Source: an uncultured Lachnospiraceae bacterium | Lineage (GTDB): Bacteria; Bacillota; Clostridia; Lachnospirales; Lachnospiraceae | Direction: 5' to 3' | DNA: 64,000 bases | Assembly (NCBI GenBank): GCA_910589075.1 | Contig: CAJUSK010000034.1 | Span: forward strand, 285,747 to 349,746 | Shown: positions 1 to 8,590 of the stretch, one piece after another | Layout of the letters: every line of letters begins with the position of its first letter | Numbering within the stretch: the first letter of the stretch is position 1 | Translations under genes and position numbers: made by a program | Notes under the pieces: model-generated | Database searches by the model: none | What the model was told of the DNA's origin: nothing | What the model saw: only the letters and a program-made list of their open reading frames with translations

Positions 1-1
1 T

Positions 2-1573
2 GAGATGGGGAATATCTGGTACAATGAGCCTAAAACGCTGGATGTGGCTTTTGATGTAATCGGGGATATTGTCCTGAGCGCCGCCAGCCAGCAGTATGGC
101 GGGTTCACGGTGCCCAGTGTGGATCTGATTCTGGAACCCTATGCGGAGAAATCTTATCGGCGTGCCATCGAGAAATATATACGGCTGGGCATTGAACGGG
201 AACGGGCCGAAGAGGAGGCTTATGCCGATGTGGTGCGGGAGTTTGAACAGGGCTTCCAGGGCTGGGAATATAAGTTTAATACGGTTGCCAGCAGCAGGGG
301 CGACTATCCGTTTATTACCGTGACAGCAGGAACGGGCCGGGGCAGGTTTGCCAGGCTGGCCACCATATCCATGCTGAATGTCAGACGAACAGGGCAGGGA
401 AAAGCAGAGTGCAGGAAGCCGGTGCTGTTTCCCAAGATTGTATTTCTGTACGATGAAAATCTGCACGGGCCGGGCGGAGAGCTGGAAGATGTGTTCGAAG
501 CAGGCGTAAAGTGTTCTGCCAAAACCATGTATCCAGACTGGCTGTCGCTGACCGGCAAAGGGTACATTGCCAGTATGTATAAGCGGTATGGAAAGATTAT
601 TTCTCCTATGGGCTGCCGGGCATTTCTGTCACCCTGGTATGAGCGGGGCGGCATGCATCCGGCGGATGATGCAGATGTGCCGGTTTTTGTGGGACGGTTC
701 AATATTGGTGCCGTTTCCCTCCATCTCCCCATGATTCTGGCAAAGGCCAGACAGGAAAGCCGGGATTTTTATGATGTGCTGGACTATTATCTGAATCTGA
801 TACGCCAGCTTCATATCAGGACCTATGCCTATCTCGGAGAGATGCGTGCTTCCACCAACCCGCTGGCTTACTGTGAAGGCGGTTTTCTGGGCGGGCATTT
901 GAAACTGACAGACAAGATTAAGCCCATTTTAAAATCAGCCACGGCATCGTTTGGGATTACAGCCTTCAACGAGCTCCAGGAGTTGTACAATGGCAAATCT
1001 CTGGTGGAAGACGGGGCGTTTGCGCTGGAAGTGCTGGAACATATCAATCAGAAAGTCAATGAATTCAAAGAGCAGGACGGCAATCTGTATGCGATTTACG
1101 GAACACCGGCAGAAAATCTGTGCGGCCTGCAGGTTCGGCAGTTCCGTGAAAAATACGGGATTGTGGAAGGGGTATCTGACAGGGAGTATGTGAGCAACAG
1201 CTTCCACTGTCATGTGACGGAAGAGATTACGCCCATTGAAAAGCAGGATATGGAATACCGTTTTTGGGAAATGTCCAACGGCGGTAAGATTCAGTATGTC
1301 AAATATCCCATTGACTATAATATAGAGGCCATTAAGACATTGATCCGCAGGGCTATGGATATGGGGCTGTATGAAGGCGTCAATCTGTCCCTGGCCTACT
1401 GCGACGATTGCGGGCACCAGGAACTGGAGATGGATGTATGCCCCAAATGCGGCAGCCATAACCTGACAAAGATAGACCGGATGAACGGTTATCTCTCCTA
1501 TTCGCGGATTCATGGGGATACCCGTCTGAATGATGCGAAAATGGCGGAAATTGCGGATCGGGTCAGCATGTAG
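2..1573 (+). CDS. nrdD: Anaerobic ribonucleoside-triphosphate reductase (class III), 3' part
   Basis: Reduces ribonucleoside triphosphates to deoxy forms in anaerobic cells, using a glycyl radical installed by NrdG. The reading frame is open to the window edge, so the N-terminus (the ATP-cone and first part of the barrel in full proteins of about 700 residues) lies outside; the ATG at 5 is internal. Near the C-terminus two CxxC pairs (CDDCGH and CPKCGS, about residues 465-485 of the visible part) form the zinc site, followed by the glycyl-radical motif MNGYLS (Gly near residue 495). nrdG follows 49 bases later, the usual nrdDG order. Identity is secure; only the start is missing. Confidence 0.96.
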   Translation, partial: EMGNIWYNEPKTLDVAFDVIGDIVLSAASQQYGGFTVPSVDLILEPYAEKSYRRAIEKYIRLGIERERAEEEAYADVVREFEQGFQGWEYKFNTVASSRGDYPFITVTAGTGRGRFARLATISMLNVRRTGQGKAECRKPVLFPKIVFLYDENLHGPGGELEDVFEAGVKCSAKTMYPDWLSLTGKGYIASMYKRYGKIISPMGCRAFLSPWYERGGMHPADDADVPVFVGRFNIGAVSLHLPMILAKARQESRDFYDVLDYYLNLIRQLHIRTYAYLGEMRASTNPLAYCEGGFLGGHLKLTDKIKPILKSATASFGITAFNELQELYNGKSLVEDGAFALEVLEHINQKVNEFKEQDGNLYAIYGTPAENLCGLQVRQFREKYGIVEGVSDREYVSNSFHCHVTEEITPIEKQDMEYRFWEMSNGGKIQYVKYPIDYNIEAIKTLIRRAMDMGLYEGVNLSLAYCDDCGHQELEMDVCPKCGSHNLTKIDRMNGYLSYSRIHGDTRLNDAKMAEIADRVSM

Positions 1574-1622
1574 GTACAGGCAAAAAGCCGGAAAGGGAAA
1601 AAGGAAAACCAGGAGAGAAGCA

Positions 1623-2132
1623 ATGCGGTATCATAATATTACAAAGGATGATATGCTCAACGGGGACGGCCTGCGGGTGGTTCTCTGGGTGGCGGGCTGT
1701 TCCCATTGCTGCAGGGAATGCCATAATCCGGTGACATGGGATCCAAACGGCGGCCTTTTGTTTGATGATGCGGCCCGTGAGGAAATTTTTGAGCAGCTTG
1801 CAAAACCCTATATTTCCGGGATTACTTTTTCCGGCGGAGATCCGCTTCATCCGGCCAACAGGCCGGATGTGAGAAAGCTGATCGGGGAAATCCGCAGGCA
1901 GATGCCGGAAAAGACAATCTGGGTGTATACCGGCGATTTGTGGGAAAATGTGGCGAAGGACCCGATGATGGGTCAGATCGATGTACTGGTGGACGGAGAG
2001 TTTCATATGGAGGAGTTTGATCCCCGGCTGATGTGGAAGGGAAGCCGGAATCAGAGGGTCATTGATGTAAAGAAAAGCCTGTTGCAGAAAGAGGGCTGCG
2101 GCCCCATACTGCACTGTGGCGACTATGCATAA
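1623..2132 (+). CDS. nrdG: Anaerobic ribonucleotide reductase activating protein (radical SAM)
   Basis: Radical SAM activase that generates the glycyl radical on NrdD. The Cys-x3-Cys-x2-Cys cluster motif is seen as CSHCCREC near residue 27, with the SAM-binding GG-like motif SGGDPL further on; 169 residues matches the family. An upstream in-frame ATG at 1530 lies inside nrdD, but AGGAGA sits 8-9 bases before the ATG at 1623 and the family N-terminus (MRYHNI) begins there. It is almost certainly co-transcribed with nrdD. Confidence 0.95.
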   Translation: MRYHNITKDDMLNGDGLRVVLWVAGCSHCCRECHNPVTWDPNGGLLFDDAAREEIFEQLAKPYISGITFSGGDPLHPANRPDVRKLIGEIRRQMPEKTIWVYTGDLWENVAKDPMMGQIDVLVDGEFHMEEFDPRLMWKGSRNQRVIDVKKSLLQKEGCGPILHCGDYA

Positions 2133-2165
2133 GGCTGGTCGTGCGGGTGACAAACGGAGGATGAA

Positions 2166-2675
2166 ATGAAACGAATTGCAAAATTTTACAAAGTGAGCAA
2201 AGAAAGATTTACGGAGGATTTAAACGAGGCGGTTCCGGGTTTTACGGAAGCGGAAATCAATGAAATATATGAACAGATCAAACTGCCTAAGCGGGCCACC
2301 AGAGGCAGCGCCGGTTATGATTTTTATGCGCCCATTACATTTAATATCAGTCCGGGCAGAGAACTTCTGATTCCCACCGGTATCCGGGTGGAAATGGAAG
2401 AGGACTGGGTACTGATGCTGTATCCCAGGAGCGGGCTGGGCTTTAAATACCGCCTGCAGTTGAACAATACGGTTGGGATTATTGACAGTGATTATTTTTA
2501 TGCGGACAACGAAGGGCACATCATGGTGCGGATTACCAATGATTCCAAAGTAGGCCGGGAATTGCGCGTAGACCGCGGCATGGGCTTTATCCAGGGAATT
2601 TTCCTGGAATATGGCCTGACCAGCGATGATGACACGGACACGGTGCGTACAGGCGGGTTTGGAAGTACGAACTGA
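2166..2675 (+). CDS. dut: dUTP diphosphatase (trimeric dUTPase type)
   Basis: Hydrolyses dUTP to dUMP and PPi, keeping uracil out of DNA and supplying dTMP synthesis. Conserved dUTPase motifs are visible: RATRGSAGYDFYAP (motif 1), PRSGLGFKYRLQLNN (motif 2), VGIIDSDYF (motif 3) and the C-terminal RTGGFGSTN, the glycine-rich arm that closes over the nucleotide. At 169 residues it has about 30 extra N-terminal residues compared with the minimal form. The ATG is preceded by GGAGGATGA. Its place behind nrdDG makes a small nucleotide-metabolism operon, closed by the terminator at 2706-2743. Confidence 0.93.
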   Translation: MKRIAKFYKVSKERFTEDLNEAVPGFTEAEINEIYEQIKLPKRATRGSAGYDFYAPITFNISPGRELLIPTGIRVEMEEDWVLMLYPRSGLGFKYRLQLNNTVGIIDSDYFYADNEGHIMVRITNDSKVGRELRVDRGMGFIQGIFLEYGLTSDDDTDTVRTGGFGSTN

Positions 2676-2705
2676 CCGATTGGATAAGGATTGACGGAAT
2701 GTGGG

Positions 2706-2743
2706 CAGCCTGCACACTCTTTTTGGGGAGTGCAGGCTGTTTT
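2706..2743 (+). terminator. Rho-independent terminator after dut
   Basis: A perfect 10-bp stem (CAGCCTGCAC at 2706-2715 with GTGCAGGCTG at 2730-2739) is followed by a short T run. It ends the nrdDG-dut unit and separates it from the sporulation gene downstream. Confidence 0.85.
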
Positions 2744-2761
2744 GATGGAACGGATTTGAAA

Positions 2762-2791
2762 GTATAAAAACACCTGATTTCAGTCATACTA
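2762..2791 (+). promoter_or_regulatory. Probable sigma-G (forespore) promoter
   Basis: GTATA at 2762-2766 fits the sigma-G -35 consensus GHATR, and CATACTA at 2785-2791 fits the -10 consensus CATnHTA, with an 18-base spacer. It lies directly upstream of a GerA/SpoVAF-type gene, whose B. subtilis relatives are forespore-expressed. The expected transcription start near 2798 argues against the TTG at 2800 as the translation start. Confidence 0.7.
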
Positions 2792-2814
2792 AGGGCAGAT
2801 TGGGGGTTTTTAAA

Positions 2815-4242
2815 TTGCGTAATCAGACACAGGCAAAGATGGCAGGAACACTCAGCGCAGACATGGAATATATGAAAGAAACTCTGTCTGTGGGGAAAAA
2901 CTTTGATATTGTGTATCGTGTCATTCATATTGGCGGGAAGGAAGCCTGCTTTTATTTTATTGACGGGTTCTGCAAAGATGAGCTGATGGAAAAGCTGTTG
3001 CAGTATCTCATCGAGCTCAGTGATCAGGAGATGGCCGGTACTGTCCATGAGATGTTGAAAAAGCATATGCCCTATGTGGAAGTGGATGTCAATGATACAT
3101 GGGAAGAGATTATCCATAATCTGATGTCCGGTGTGCTCATATTGTTCATTGACGGATATGAGAAGGCCATTTTGATTGATTGCCGCACATATCCTGCCAG
3201 AAGCGTATCAGAGCCGGAAAAAGATAAGGTGCTTCGCGGTTCAAAAGACGGTTTTGTGGAGACGGTTGTGTTCAATACGGCGCTGATTCGCAGAAGAATC
3301 CGGAGTACGGATCTGCGTATGGAAATGATGAATGCGGGTGAAAGTTCCCAGACGGATATTGTACTCTGCTATATGGATTCCAGGGTGGACCATGCATTTC
3401 TGAAAAAGGTTCAGGACGGTATCCGCAATATTCAGGTGGATGCTCTGACCATGAATCAGGAATCTCTGGCAGAGTGTTTGTATAAACGAAGCTGGTTTAA
3501 CCCTTTTCCCAAATTTAAGTTTACAGAGCGTCCGGATACGGCGGCGGCCCATGTGCTGGAGGGGAATATTGTAATTCTGGTGGACAATTCACCGTCAGCC
3601 ATGATTACGCCCACGACGGTATTTGATGTGATTGATGAAGCGGATGATTATTATTTTCCTCCCATAACCGGCACATATCTGCGGTTTTCCAGATTTTTGA
3701 TTGCGTTTATCACATATTTTTTAACGCCTACCTTTCTGCTCCTGATGCAGAATCAGGAGTGGATACCGGAGGCTTTTGACTTTATTCGCATACAGGATGA
3801 AATGAACCTGCCTCTGCTCTGGCAGTTTCTGGTACTGGAACTCGCCATTGACGGTTTGCGGCTGGCAGCAGTCAATACGCCAAACATGCTCAGCACGCCG
3901 CTCAGTGTGATGGCAGCGCTTGTCTTGGGGGAATTTTCTGTAAACAGCGGCTGGTTTAATTCAGAAGTGATGTTGTATATGGCTTTTGTGGCCATTGCCA
4001 ATTATACCCAGTCCAGCTATGAACTGGGTTATGCCCTTAAATTTATGCGGATAATCAATCTGATAGCCACGGCACTGTTCGGCCTGTGGGGATATATTGG
4101 GGCAATCTTGCTGTGCATTATAAGCATCGCGTGCAACCGGACTGTGGCGAATACCAGTTATATTTATCCGTTGATTCCGTTCCATGGGAAAGAATTGATG
4201 CGGAGGGTGTTCCGATTGCGCCTGCCCGGGGCGAAGCAGTAA
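2815..4242 (+). CDS. GerA-family spore germination protein, SpoVAF-like
   Basis: Membrane subunit related to GerAA/SpoVAF proteins, which act in the spore inner membrane during germination. The N-terminal half is soluble (opening VGKNFDIVYR and IGGKEACFYFIDG are typical of the family); the C-terminal third has about five hydrophobic segments from residue 290 on, including FSRFLIAFITYFLTPTFLLL and the last helix near GYIGAILLCIISIA. The sigma-G-type promoter at 2762-2791 supports forespore expression. Start is uncertain: TTG 2815 (GGGGG eight bases upstream) or ATG 2839; TTG 2800 is too near the predicted transcription start. There is no partner gerAB/AC gene nearby, which favours SpoVAF over a full germinant receptor. 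Confidence 0.88.
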   Translation: MRNQTQAKMAGTLSADMEYMKETLSVGKNFDIVYRVIHIGGKEACFYFIDGFCKDELMEKLLQYLIELSDQEMAGTVHEMLKKHMPYVEVDVNDTWEEIIHNLMSGVLILFIDGYEKAILIDCRTYPARSVSEPEKDKVLRGSKDGFVETVVFNTALIRRRIRSTDLRMEMMNAGESSQTDIVLCYMDSRVDHAFLKKVQDGIRNIQVDALTMNQESLAECLYKRSWFNPFPKFKFTERPDTAAAHVLEGNIVILVDNSPSAMITPTTVFDVIDEADDYYFPPITGTYLRFSRFLIAFITYFLTPTFLLLMQNQEWIPEAFDFIRIQDEMNLPLLWQFLVLELAIDGLRLAAVNTPNMLSTPLSVMAALVLGEFSVNSGWFNSEVMLYMAFVAIANYTQSSYELGYALKFMRIINLIATALFGLWGYIGAILLCIISIACNRTVANTSYIYPLIPFHGKELMRRVFRLRLPGAKQ

Positions 4243-4272
4243 AAAGCGGGAGCCGGACAGGGATAAAACAGT

Positions 4273-4312
4273 GGCTGAAACAATAGAAAGTATGCTTTCT
4301 GTTGTCTCAGCC
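4273..4312. repeat. Long imperfect hairpin downstream of the germination gene
   Basis: GGCTGAAACAATAGAAAG (4273-4290) can pair with CTTTCTGTTGTCTCAGCC (4295-4312) with one mismatch and one G-T pair around a 4-base loop. It lies between two convergent genes and may act as a terminator or 3'-end stabiliser, although no long T run follows. Confidence 0.55.
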
Positions 4313-4370
4313 GGCACTGGCAGCGGGGTGGCAGCCACACCATAAAACGTTGCCAGTCTGACAAGGGATT

Positions 4371-4937
4371 TTAAGGTTTATATAAATGGCATTTTTTTAC
4401 ATGGTCATTGACAATTCCCACTGCCTGCATATAGGCATATAGAATCGTACTGCCTACAAATTTAAAACCGCGTTTTTTCAAATCTTTGCTGATACGGTCC
4501 GAAAGAGGAGTCCTTGCAGGTATTTCATCTTCTGTGCTGAAATGATTGTCAATGGGTTTATAATCAACATAAGACCAGATAAATGAGTCAAAACTGCCAT
4601 ATTCTTCCTGTATTTTTATGAATTGCTGTGCATTTGTTATTGCGGATTTGATTTTTAATCTGTTGCGGATGATTTTTTCATTTTGCATCAGTTCCTCAAT
4701 TTTGGCTTCGTCATAGAGAGCCACTTTTCGGCAGTCGAATGTATCAAAGGCTTCTCTGAATGCCTCTCTTTTATTTAAGATTGTCAGCCATGATAATCCC
4801 GCCTGCATCCCCTCAAGGATGAGCATTTCAAATAATTTGTCATCATTATGAACAGGTTTTCCCCATTCTTTGTCATGGTATTCCTTATACAAGTCTGTTG
4901 TTGCCCATGAACATCTCTCTCTATTCTCTTTTTCCAT
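4371..4937 (-). CDS. tag: DNA-3-methyladenine glycosylase I
   Basis: Base-excision repair enzyme removing 3-methyladenine from alkylated DNA. The 188-residue protein matches the family: N-terminal RCSWATTDLYKEYHDKEWG with the Cys of the zinc site, the central LEGMQAGLSWLTILNKREAFR active-site helix, and the C-terminal NDHVKKCHLY supplying further zinc ligands. An in-frame ATG 48 bases upstream (4985) exists, but AAAGGGGAT precedes the ATG at 4937 and homologues start there. It is transcribed alone and convergent with the germination gene. Confidence 0.93.
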   Translation of the reverse strand: MEKENRERCSWATTDLYKEYHDKEWGKPVHNDDKLFEMLILEGMQAGLSWLTILNKREAFREAFDTFDCRKVALYDEAKIEELMQNEKIIRNRLKIKSAITNAQQFIKIQEEYGSFDSFIWSYVDYKPIDNHFSTEDEIPARTPLSDRISKDLKKRGFKFVGSTILYAYMQAVGIVNDHVKKCHLYKP

Positions 4938-5170
4938 CGTATCCCCTTTTCTGTCATTTCTGATGTGTATCTTAGCTGTTTTCATTTTACCACAATCCCA
5001 CCTGGTGAGAACAGCAAAACTGAGTGGCCGGAGACGGCTGCGGATGTGGTGTTCTGCAAATGGAGACGTTGTTTTTGTGGTTATTTTTCACACCCGCGCC
5101 ATGCACTTGCTGCAGGGCGTCGGAGCCAGTGCCAAAATGCGCGTTTTATAGCATTTTGTGTGCATCAGTT

Positions 5171-5235
5171 GTTGCAATTCACACCGAAATAGTTGTAAAT
5201 GGGTGCGAAATCTGGCGTGGGTGTGAATTGTAACG
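5171..5235. repeat. Palindromic intergenic repeat, family A copy 1
   Basis: An 11-bp perfect inverted repeat (CAATTCACACC at 5175-5185, GGTGTGAATTG at 5220-5230) encloses a 34-base centre. A diverged copy with the same arms lies at 9866-9925. It sits in the 408-base gap 4938-5345, between divergent tag and the isomerase gene; apart from this repeat and the promoter at 5274-5302 I see no gene there. Confidence 0.6.
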
Positions 5236-5273
5236 TTTTTGTGTAATGAGATGTGTGGATTCTTTTTGGATCG

Positions 5274-5302
5274 TTGCAATCATCAGGTGATTGTGATAAA
5301 AT
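5274..5302 (+). promoter_or_regulatory. Sigma-A-type promoter for the isomerase-like gene
   Basis: TTGCAA at 5274-5279 and TAAAAT at 5297-5302 are separated by 17 bases, about 40 bases before the GGGAGGAAGAGCCG ribosome binding site region of the gene at 5346. Confidence 0.6.
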
Positions 5303-5345
5303 CGAACATGGAATTGAATGAGAAGAAAGCAGGGAGGAAGAGCCG

Positions 5346-6287
5346 ATGCCTGAGATAGGCGTACAGAGCAAAAATATTGTAGACGAAAAAAATCCGGCAG
5401 AGGGGTTTGAGATGATGAGGCGGACAGGTTTTACCTGCTGTGATTTCAGTCTCAATGCCCGTCTGACAAACAATTCCCTATATCGCGCTGAGGTAAACAG
5501 TTTTTTTGATTGCTCCTTACAGGAACTGGAGGCCTATTTCCAGCCTCATAAGGATGCGGCCGCAGCCGCAGGCATACGGGTCAATCAGATGCACATGCCA
5601 TATCCTGTACATGTGCCGGGCGGTCCGGATGAATTGAATGCATATCTGCGGACGGTGGTGGCGCCCAGAAGTATACAGGTATGTGCCTTTTTTGACTGTC
5701 ATTATATTGTGGTGCATGGTTTTAAGCTGGCATATTATCTGGGGTCAGAAGAAGCGGAATGGGAGCAGACAGAAAATTTTCTGGAGTATCTTGCACCGGT
5801 GGCAAAAGAGTGTGGCGTTACCCTGTGTATCGAAAACCTCTATACGGCTTTGGGGAGTCGTCTTGTGGAGGGGCCCTGCTGTGATGTGGCGAAGGCTGTG
5901 AGACGGATTGACAGGATGAACGAGAAATATGGGGCTGAAATACTAGGATTTTGTTTTGATACAGGTCATGCAAACCTGGTGGGGCTGGACTTTGAGGATT
6001 TCATTACCACCCTGGGAAAACGGTTAAAAGTGCTGCATATGCATGATAATGACGGAATGGGCGATTTGCATCAGATTCCGTTTACATTTACCCGAAGCAG
6101 AGAAAATCTGCCTTCTACGGATTGGGAAGGGTTTGTGAAGGGAATGCGGAATATACAGTTTGACGGTGTGCTCAGCTTTGAGACAGCGCCGACGCTGACA
6201 GCTTTTCCCGACTCCATGAAAGAGGATACACTTGCTTTTATAGCTAAGATCGGCAAGTATTTTGCGGATGAAATTGAAAAGAAATAA
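5346..6287 (+). CDS. Sugar phosphate isomerase/epimerase (AP-endonuclease-2 TIM barrel)
   Basis: A 313-residue TIM-barrel protein of the xylose-isomerase-like/AP endonuclease 2 superfamily. Metal-binding positions are present in family-typical contexts: Glu in CIENLY, Asp-Thr-Gly-His in CFDTGHAN, His in LHMHDNDG and Glu in SFETAP, so it is probably catalytically active. The substrate cannot be told from sequence. It has its own promoter and terminator and stands outside the glycan locus, but it is a paralogue of the fused, metal-site-deficient protein at 56643-57887. The ATG is set by GGGAGG about 8 bases upstream. Confidence 0.82.
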   Translation: MPEIGVQSKNIVDEKNPAEGFEMMRRTGFTCCDFSLNARLTNNSLYRAEVNSFFDCSLQELEAYFQPHKDAAAAAGIRVNQMHMPYPVHVPGGPDELNAYLRTVVAPRSIQVCAFFDCHYIVVHGFKLAYYLGSEEAEWEQTENFLEYLAPVAKECGVTLCIENLYTALGSRLVEGPCCDVAKAVRRIDRMNEKYGAEILGFCFDTGHANLVGLDFEDFITTLGKRLKVLHMHDNDGMGDLHQIPFTFTRSRENLPSTDWEGFVKGMRNIQFDGVLSFETAPTLTAFPDSMKEDTLAFIAKIGKYFADEIEKK

Positions 6288-6298
6288 AAGTGCAAGGC

Positions 6299-6343
6299 AA
6301 TCAGAACCATTGGCTCAGACGGGCATATGGTTCTGATTTTTTT
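6299..6343 (+). terminator. Rho-independent terminator after the isomerase-like gene
   Basis: A 12-bp stem AATCAGAACCAT (6299-6310) with ATGGTTCTGATT (6327-6338) is followed by seven T residues. Confidence 0.9.
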
Positions 6344-6385
6344 ATTCATGACAATAGGTTTACTGGCGAAGCCTGCAATCTATTG

Positions 6386-6496
6386 TTTCATAGGAAAGTG
6401 CGGAAACAAAAGAGATGCGCAGCTTCGCGTGCGGAACAAAAGCAGCGCTTTCAGGAAAATTTGGACGCGAGAGTGTGCGAAGCGCACTTTTGTTCT
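6386..6496. repeat. Dispersed composite hairpin repeat, family B copy 1
   Basis: This approximately 110-base element shares most of its sequence with 63771-63884 near the right edge. It contains short hairpins separated by ACAAAA or TTTTGTT, for instance GTGCG-AAG-CGCAC near 6474-6486. In this copy the first hairpin arm has been deleted or altered relative to the right-hand copy. It lies downstream of the minus-strand SUKH-type gene. Function unknown; the spread of near-identical copies suggests a mobile or amplified non-coding repeat. Confidence 0.75.
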
Positions 6497-6516
6497 AGTC
6501 TCCCATAAGCAGGAGG

Positions 6517-6978
6517 TTATAAACCGGTGGCAATATCAATTCCAACACCATGAACAAGAAAATCTGTCAGTGTATCAGAAATTTTTTCAGCATTTTCTAA
6601 GTCTAAACATCCCGCAGAAGTACGATATAAGCCAAAGCCGTCCTTACCGGTTCCAAAAAAGTAAACCAAATCTCCTAAGTCATTGCCAAATAACCATGCA
6701 TTGCTCATAAATTTCTGGTTAGAAGGCCGATTCAATTCTTCTGATTTTTCCAATGCCATTTTAGCACTCCAGATCCAAATAGACAGCCCTTCGTCTTCCA
6801 CTTCAAATTCAGGACCATAGCTATCTTCCCCGGAAATTTGTTTCAAAAATTCAATGTAGTCTTCGGGTAAAGGGACTGGTGTAACACGAATGACTTCTTC
6901 AATATCGTTTTCACCGCCGGCACAGATTTCATCTTCGTCAAAAATCAGCTTTTTGTTTATGTTCCCGATGATGTTCAT
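6517..6978 (-). CDS. SMI1/KNR4 (SUKH)-family protein
   Basis: A 153-residue acidic protein resembling SUKH-superfamily proteins, many of which are immunity proteins to contact-dependent or secreted toxins. Family-like features are PLPEDYIEFLKQISG near residue 35-50 and the WLFGNDLGDLVYFFG segment near residue 100, matching the usual pattern of a small helix followed by a strand-rich core. The start at 6978 has a strong GGAGGAGAAGAA leader; longer upstream in-frame starts lack one. No toxin gene is adjacent, so an immunity role is only inferred; it may be an orphan. Confidence 0.78.
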   Translation of the reverse strand: MNIIGNINKKLIFDEDEICAGGENDIEEVIRVTPVPLPEDYIEFLKQISGEDSYGPEFEVEDEGLSIWIWSAKMALEKSEELNRPSNQKFMSNAWLFGNDLGDLVYFFGTGKDGFGLYRTSAGCLDLENAEKISDTLTDFLVHGVGIDIATGL

Positions 6979-7219
6979 TTCTTCTCCTCCCATATAGATT
7001 TGTCGCTCAATAAGAAAAATCATAGCATGACAAAGAGAGAAACACAATAGGCACTTAACTCTATTTTGCCTGTCCGGACGGTCAAGGTTTAAGTCGTCTG
7101 GGAACCAACACTGTGGAAGTTGTAAAAGGTTTGGAGAAAGGGAGTGCATAGGCGTTCCCGCTTTTTGCGGTCTTCTGTCTTTTGAAACGATGACGTCTGG
7201 CGTTTAAGGAAACATTTAC

Positions 7220-8554
7220 TTAATATTGATACCTTTTCCGATATTTCAGGAACATGACAATGGAAAGAACCAGAGCCATCAGTTCCGCGACCGGTGTAGC
7301 CAGCCAGATACCGTTTACACCCAAAAGAGCGGGAAGTACCAGCATGGTAATCAGCATAAACACAAAGGAGCGTGAAAAGGCAAGGACTGCGGAAACGATT
7401 CCGTTGGACAATGCAGTAAACATTCCGCTGGCAAAAATATTAAAGCCGATAAAGAACAGTGCCAGTGTGCAGATTCGGTTTCCGGTGACAGCCAGTTCAA
7501 AGACCGGATGATCCGGGCGGGCAAATATGGAAACCAGCGGCTTTGTTGCGGCAAAGGAAGCGATCACTGTGACAAGGGAAATAACCGCAATTACTTTCAG
7601 GCTGGTGGAAACCAGTTTTTTCAGCTTCGTAAGATTTTTTTCTCCATAGTAATAACTGATCATAGGTGCAACACCATAAGAATACCCTGTGTAAAGGGAA
7701 CTTGCAAACATCAGGACATACATGATGATGGTCACGGCGGCAACGCCATTCTCGCCAACATAGTGCAGCATCGTCCAGTTGAACATCATGGTAATTATGC
7801 CTGTGACCAGAGCTGTAGCCATTTCAGAACAGCCGTTGGTTGCTGCATTTGCAAGTACTTTTATACGAAAAACGGGTTTTGTGAAATGAAGCAGGTTTTT
7901 CTTGCGGCTGAACACAAACAGGCCAACCAGGGCTGTTACGGAGTAACCCAGACCTGTGGCAATGGCGGCACCGCCGATTCCCAGGTCAAAAACGGCGATG
8001 AAGACAAAATCCAGTACCATGTTCAGCACACCGCCTGTTACGGAGCAGAGCAGTGAGAGCGCTGCTTTTTCAGAGGCAATCATATAGAGAGTAAAGTTGT
8101 TCATCAGCAGAATAGGGATGGTAAACAACAGATAGTGGCGAAGATATGTGGTACAGTAGTTTGCCACCTCTGGAGATAACTCCATGTGTTTGAAAAGGCT
8201 GTCCATAACTGAGTATCCAAGTATGCACATCACCAGGCCAACCATCACATTGGCGAAAATCAGAAATGTGAAATCTTCTCTGGCTTCTTTGGTTTTATGT
8301 TCTCCCATTTTTTTCATAATGACCGCGCTGCCGCCTGTGGCCAGCATGGTGGAGATGGCGGTGACCAGCTGGATCACCGGGGCTGTCAGGTTGATAGCCG
8401 ACAGCGCGTTTGTACCAATCAAATTGGACACAAAGAGTCCGTCAACCATTGTATAGAAAGACATAAAGACCGACATGGCTATGGTGGGGACGGCAAATCT
8501 GAGAATGTTTCCCAATGTAACCGGCTTGCTGTAAGCATTTTGATTATCCATCAT
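7220..8554 (-). CDS. MATE-family multidrug/cation efflux transporter
   Basis: A 444-residue integral membrane protein with about 12 hydrophobic segments, the standard MATE length and layout (two six-helix halves). The opening PVTLGNILRFAVPTIAMSVF and MVDGLFVSNLIGTNALSAIN are typical of MepA/DinF-like MATE proteins that export drugs with Na+ or H+ exchange. AAGGAG lies four bases upstream of the ATG at 8554. The promoter at 8591-8621 has a 19-base spacer filled by a palindrome, the hallmark of MerR-type activation, so expression is probably induced by a drug-sensing MerR regulator not encoded in this window. Confidence 0.92.
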   Translation of the reverse strand: MMDNQNAYSKPVTLGNILRFAVPTIAMSVFMSFYTMVDGLFVSNLIGTNALSAINLTAPVIQLVTAISTMLATGGSAVIMKKMGEHKTKEAREDFTFLIFANVMVGLVMCILGYSVMDSLFKHMELSPEVANYCTTYLRHYLLFTIPILLMNNFTLYMIASEKAALSLLCSVTGGVLNMVLDFVFIAVFDLGIGGAAIATGLGYSVTALVGLFVFSRKKNLLHFTKPVFRIKVLANAATNGCSEMATALVTGIITMMFNWTMLHYVGENGVAAVTIIMYVLMFASSLYTGYSYGVAPMISYYYGEKNLTKLKKLVSTSLKVIAVISLVTVIASFAATKPLVSIFARPDHPVFELAVTGNRICTLALFFIGFNIFASGMFTALSNGIVSAVLAFSRSFVFMLITMLVLPALLGVNGIWLATPVAELMALVLSIVMFLKYRKRYQY

Positions 8555-8590
8555 GTTTCTCCTTATTTTTTGTTTTTTGGAATATGCCTT

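Noticed and set aside
2800..2814. TTG 2800 as start of the germination gene
   Set aside because: The predicted sigma-G transcript begins at about 2798, leaving no room for a ribosome site.
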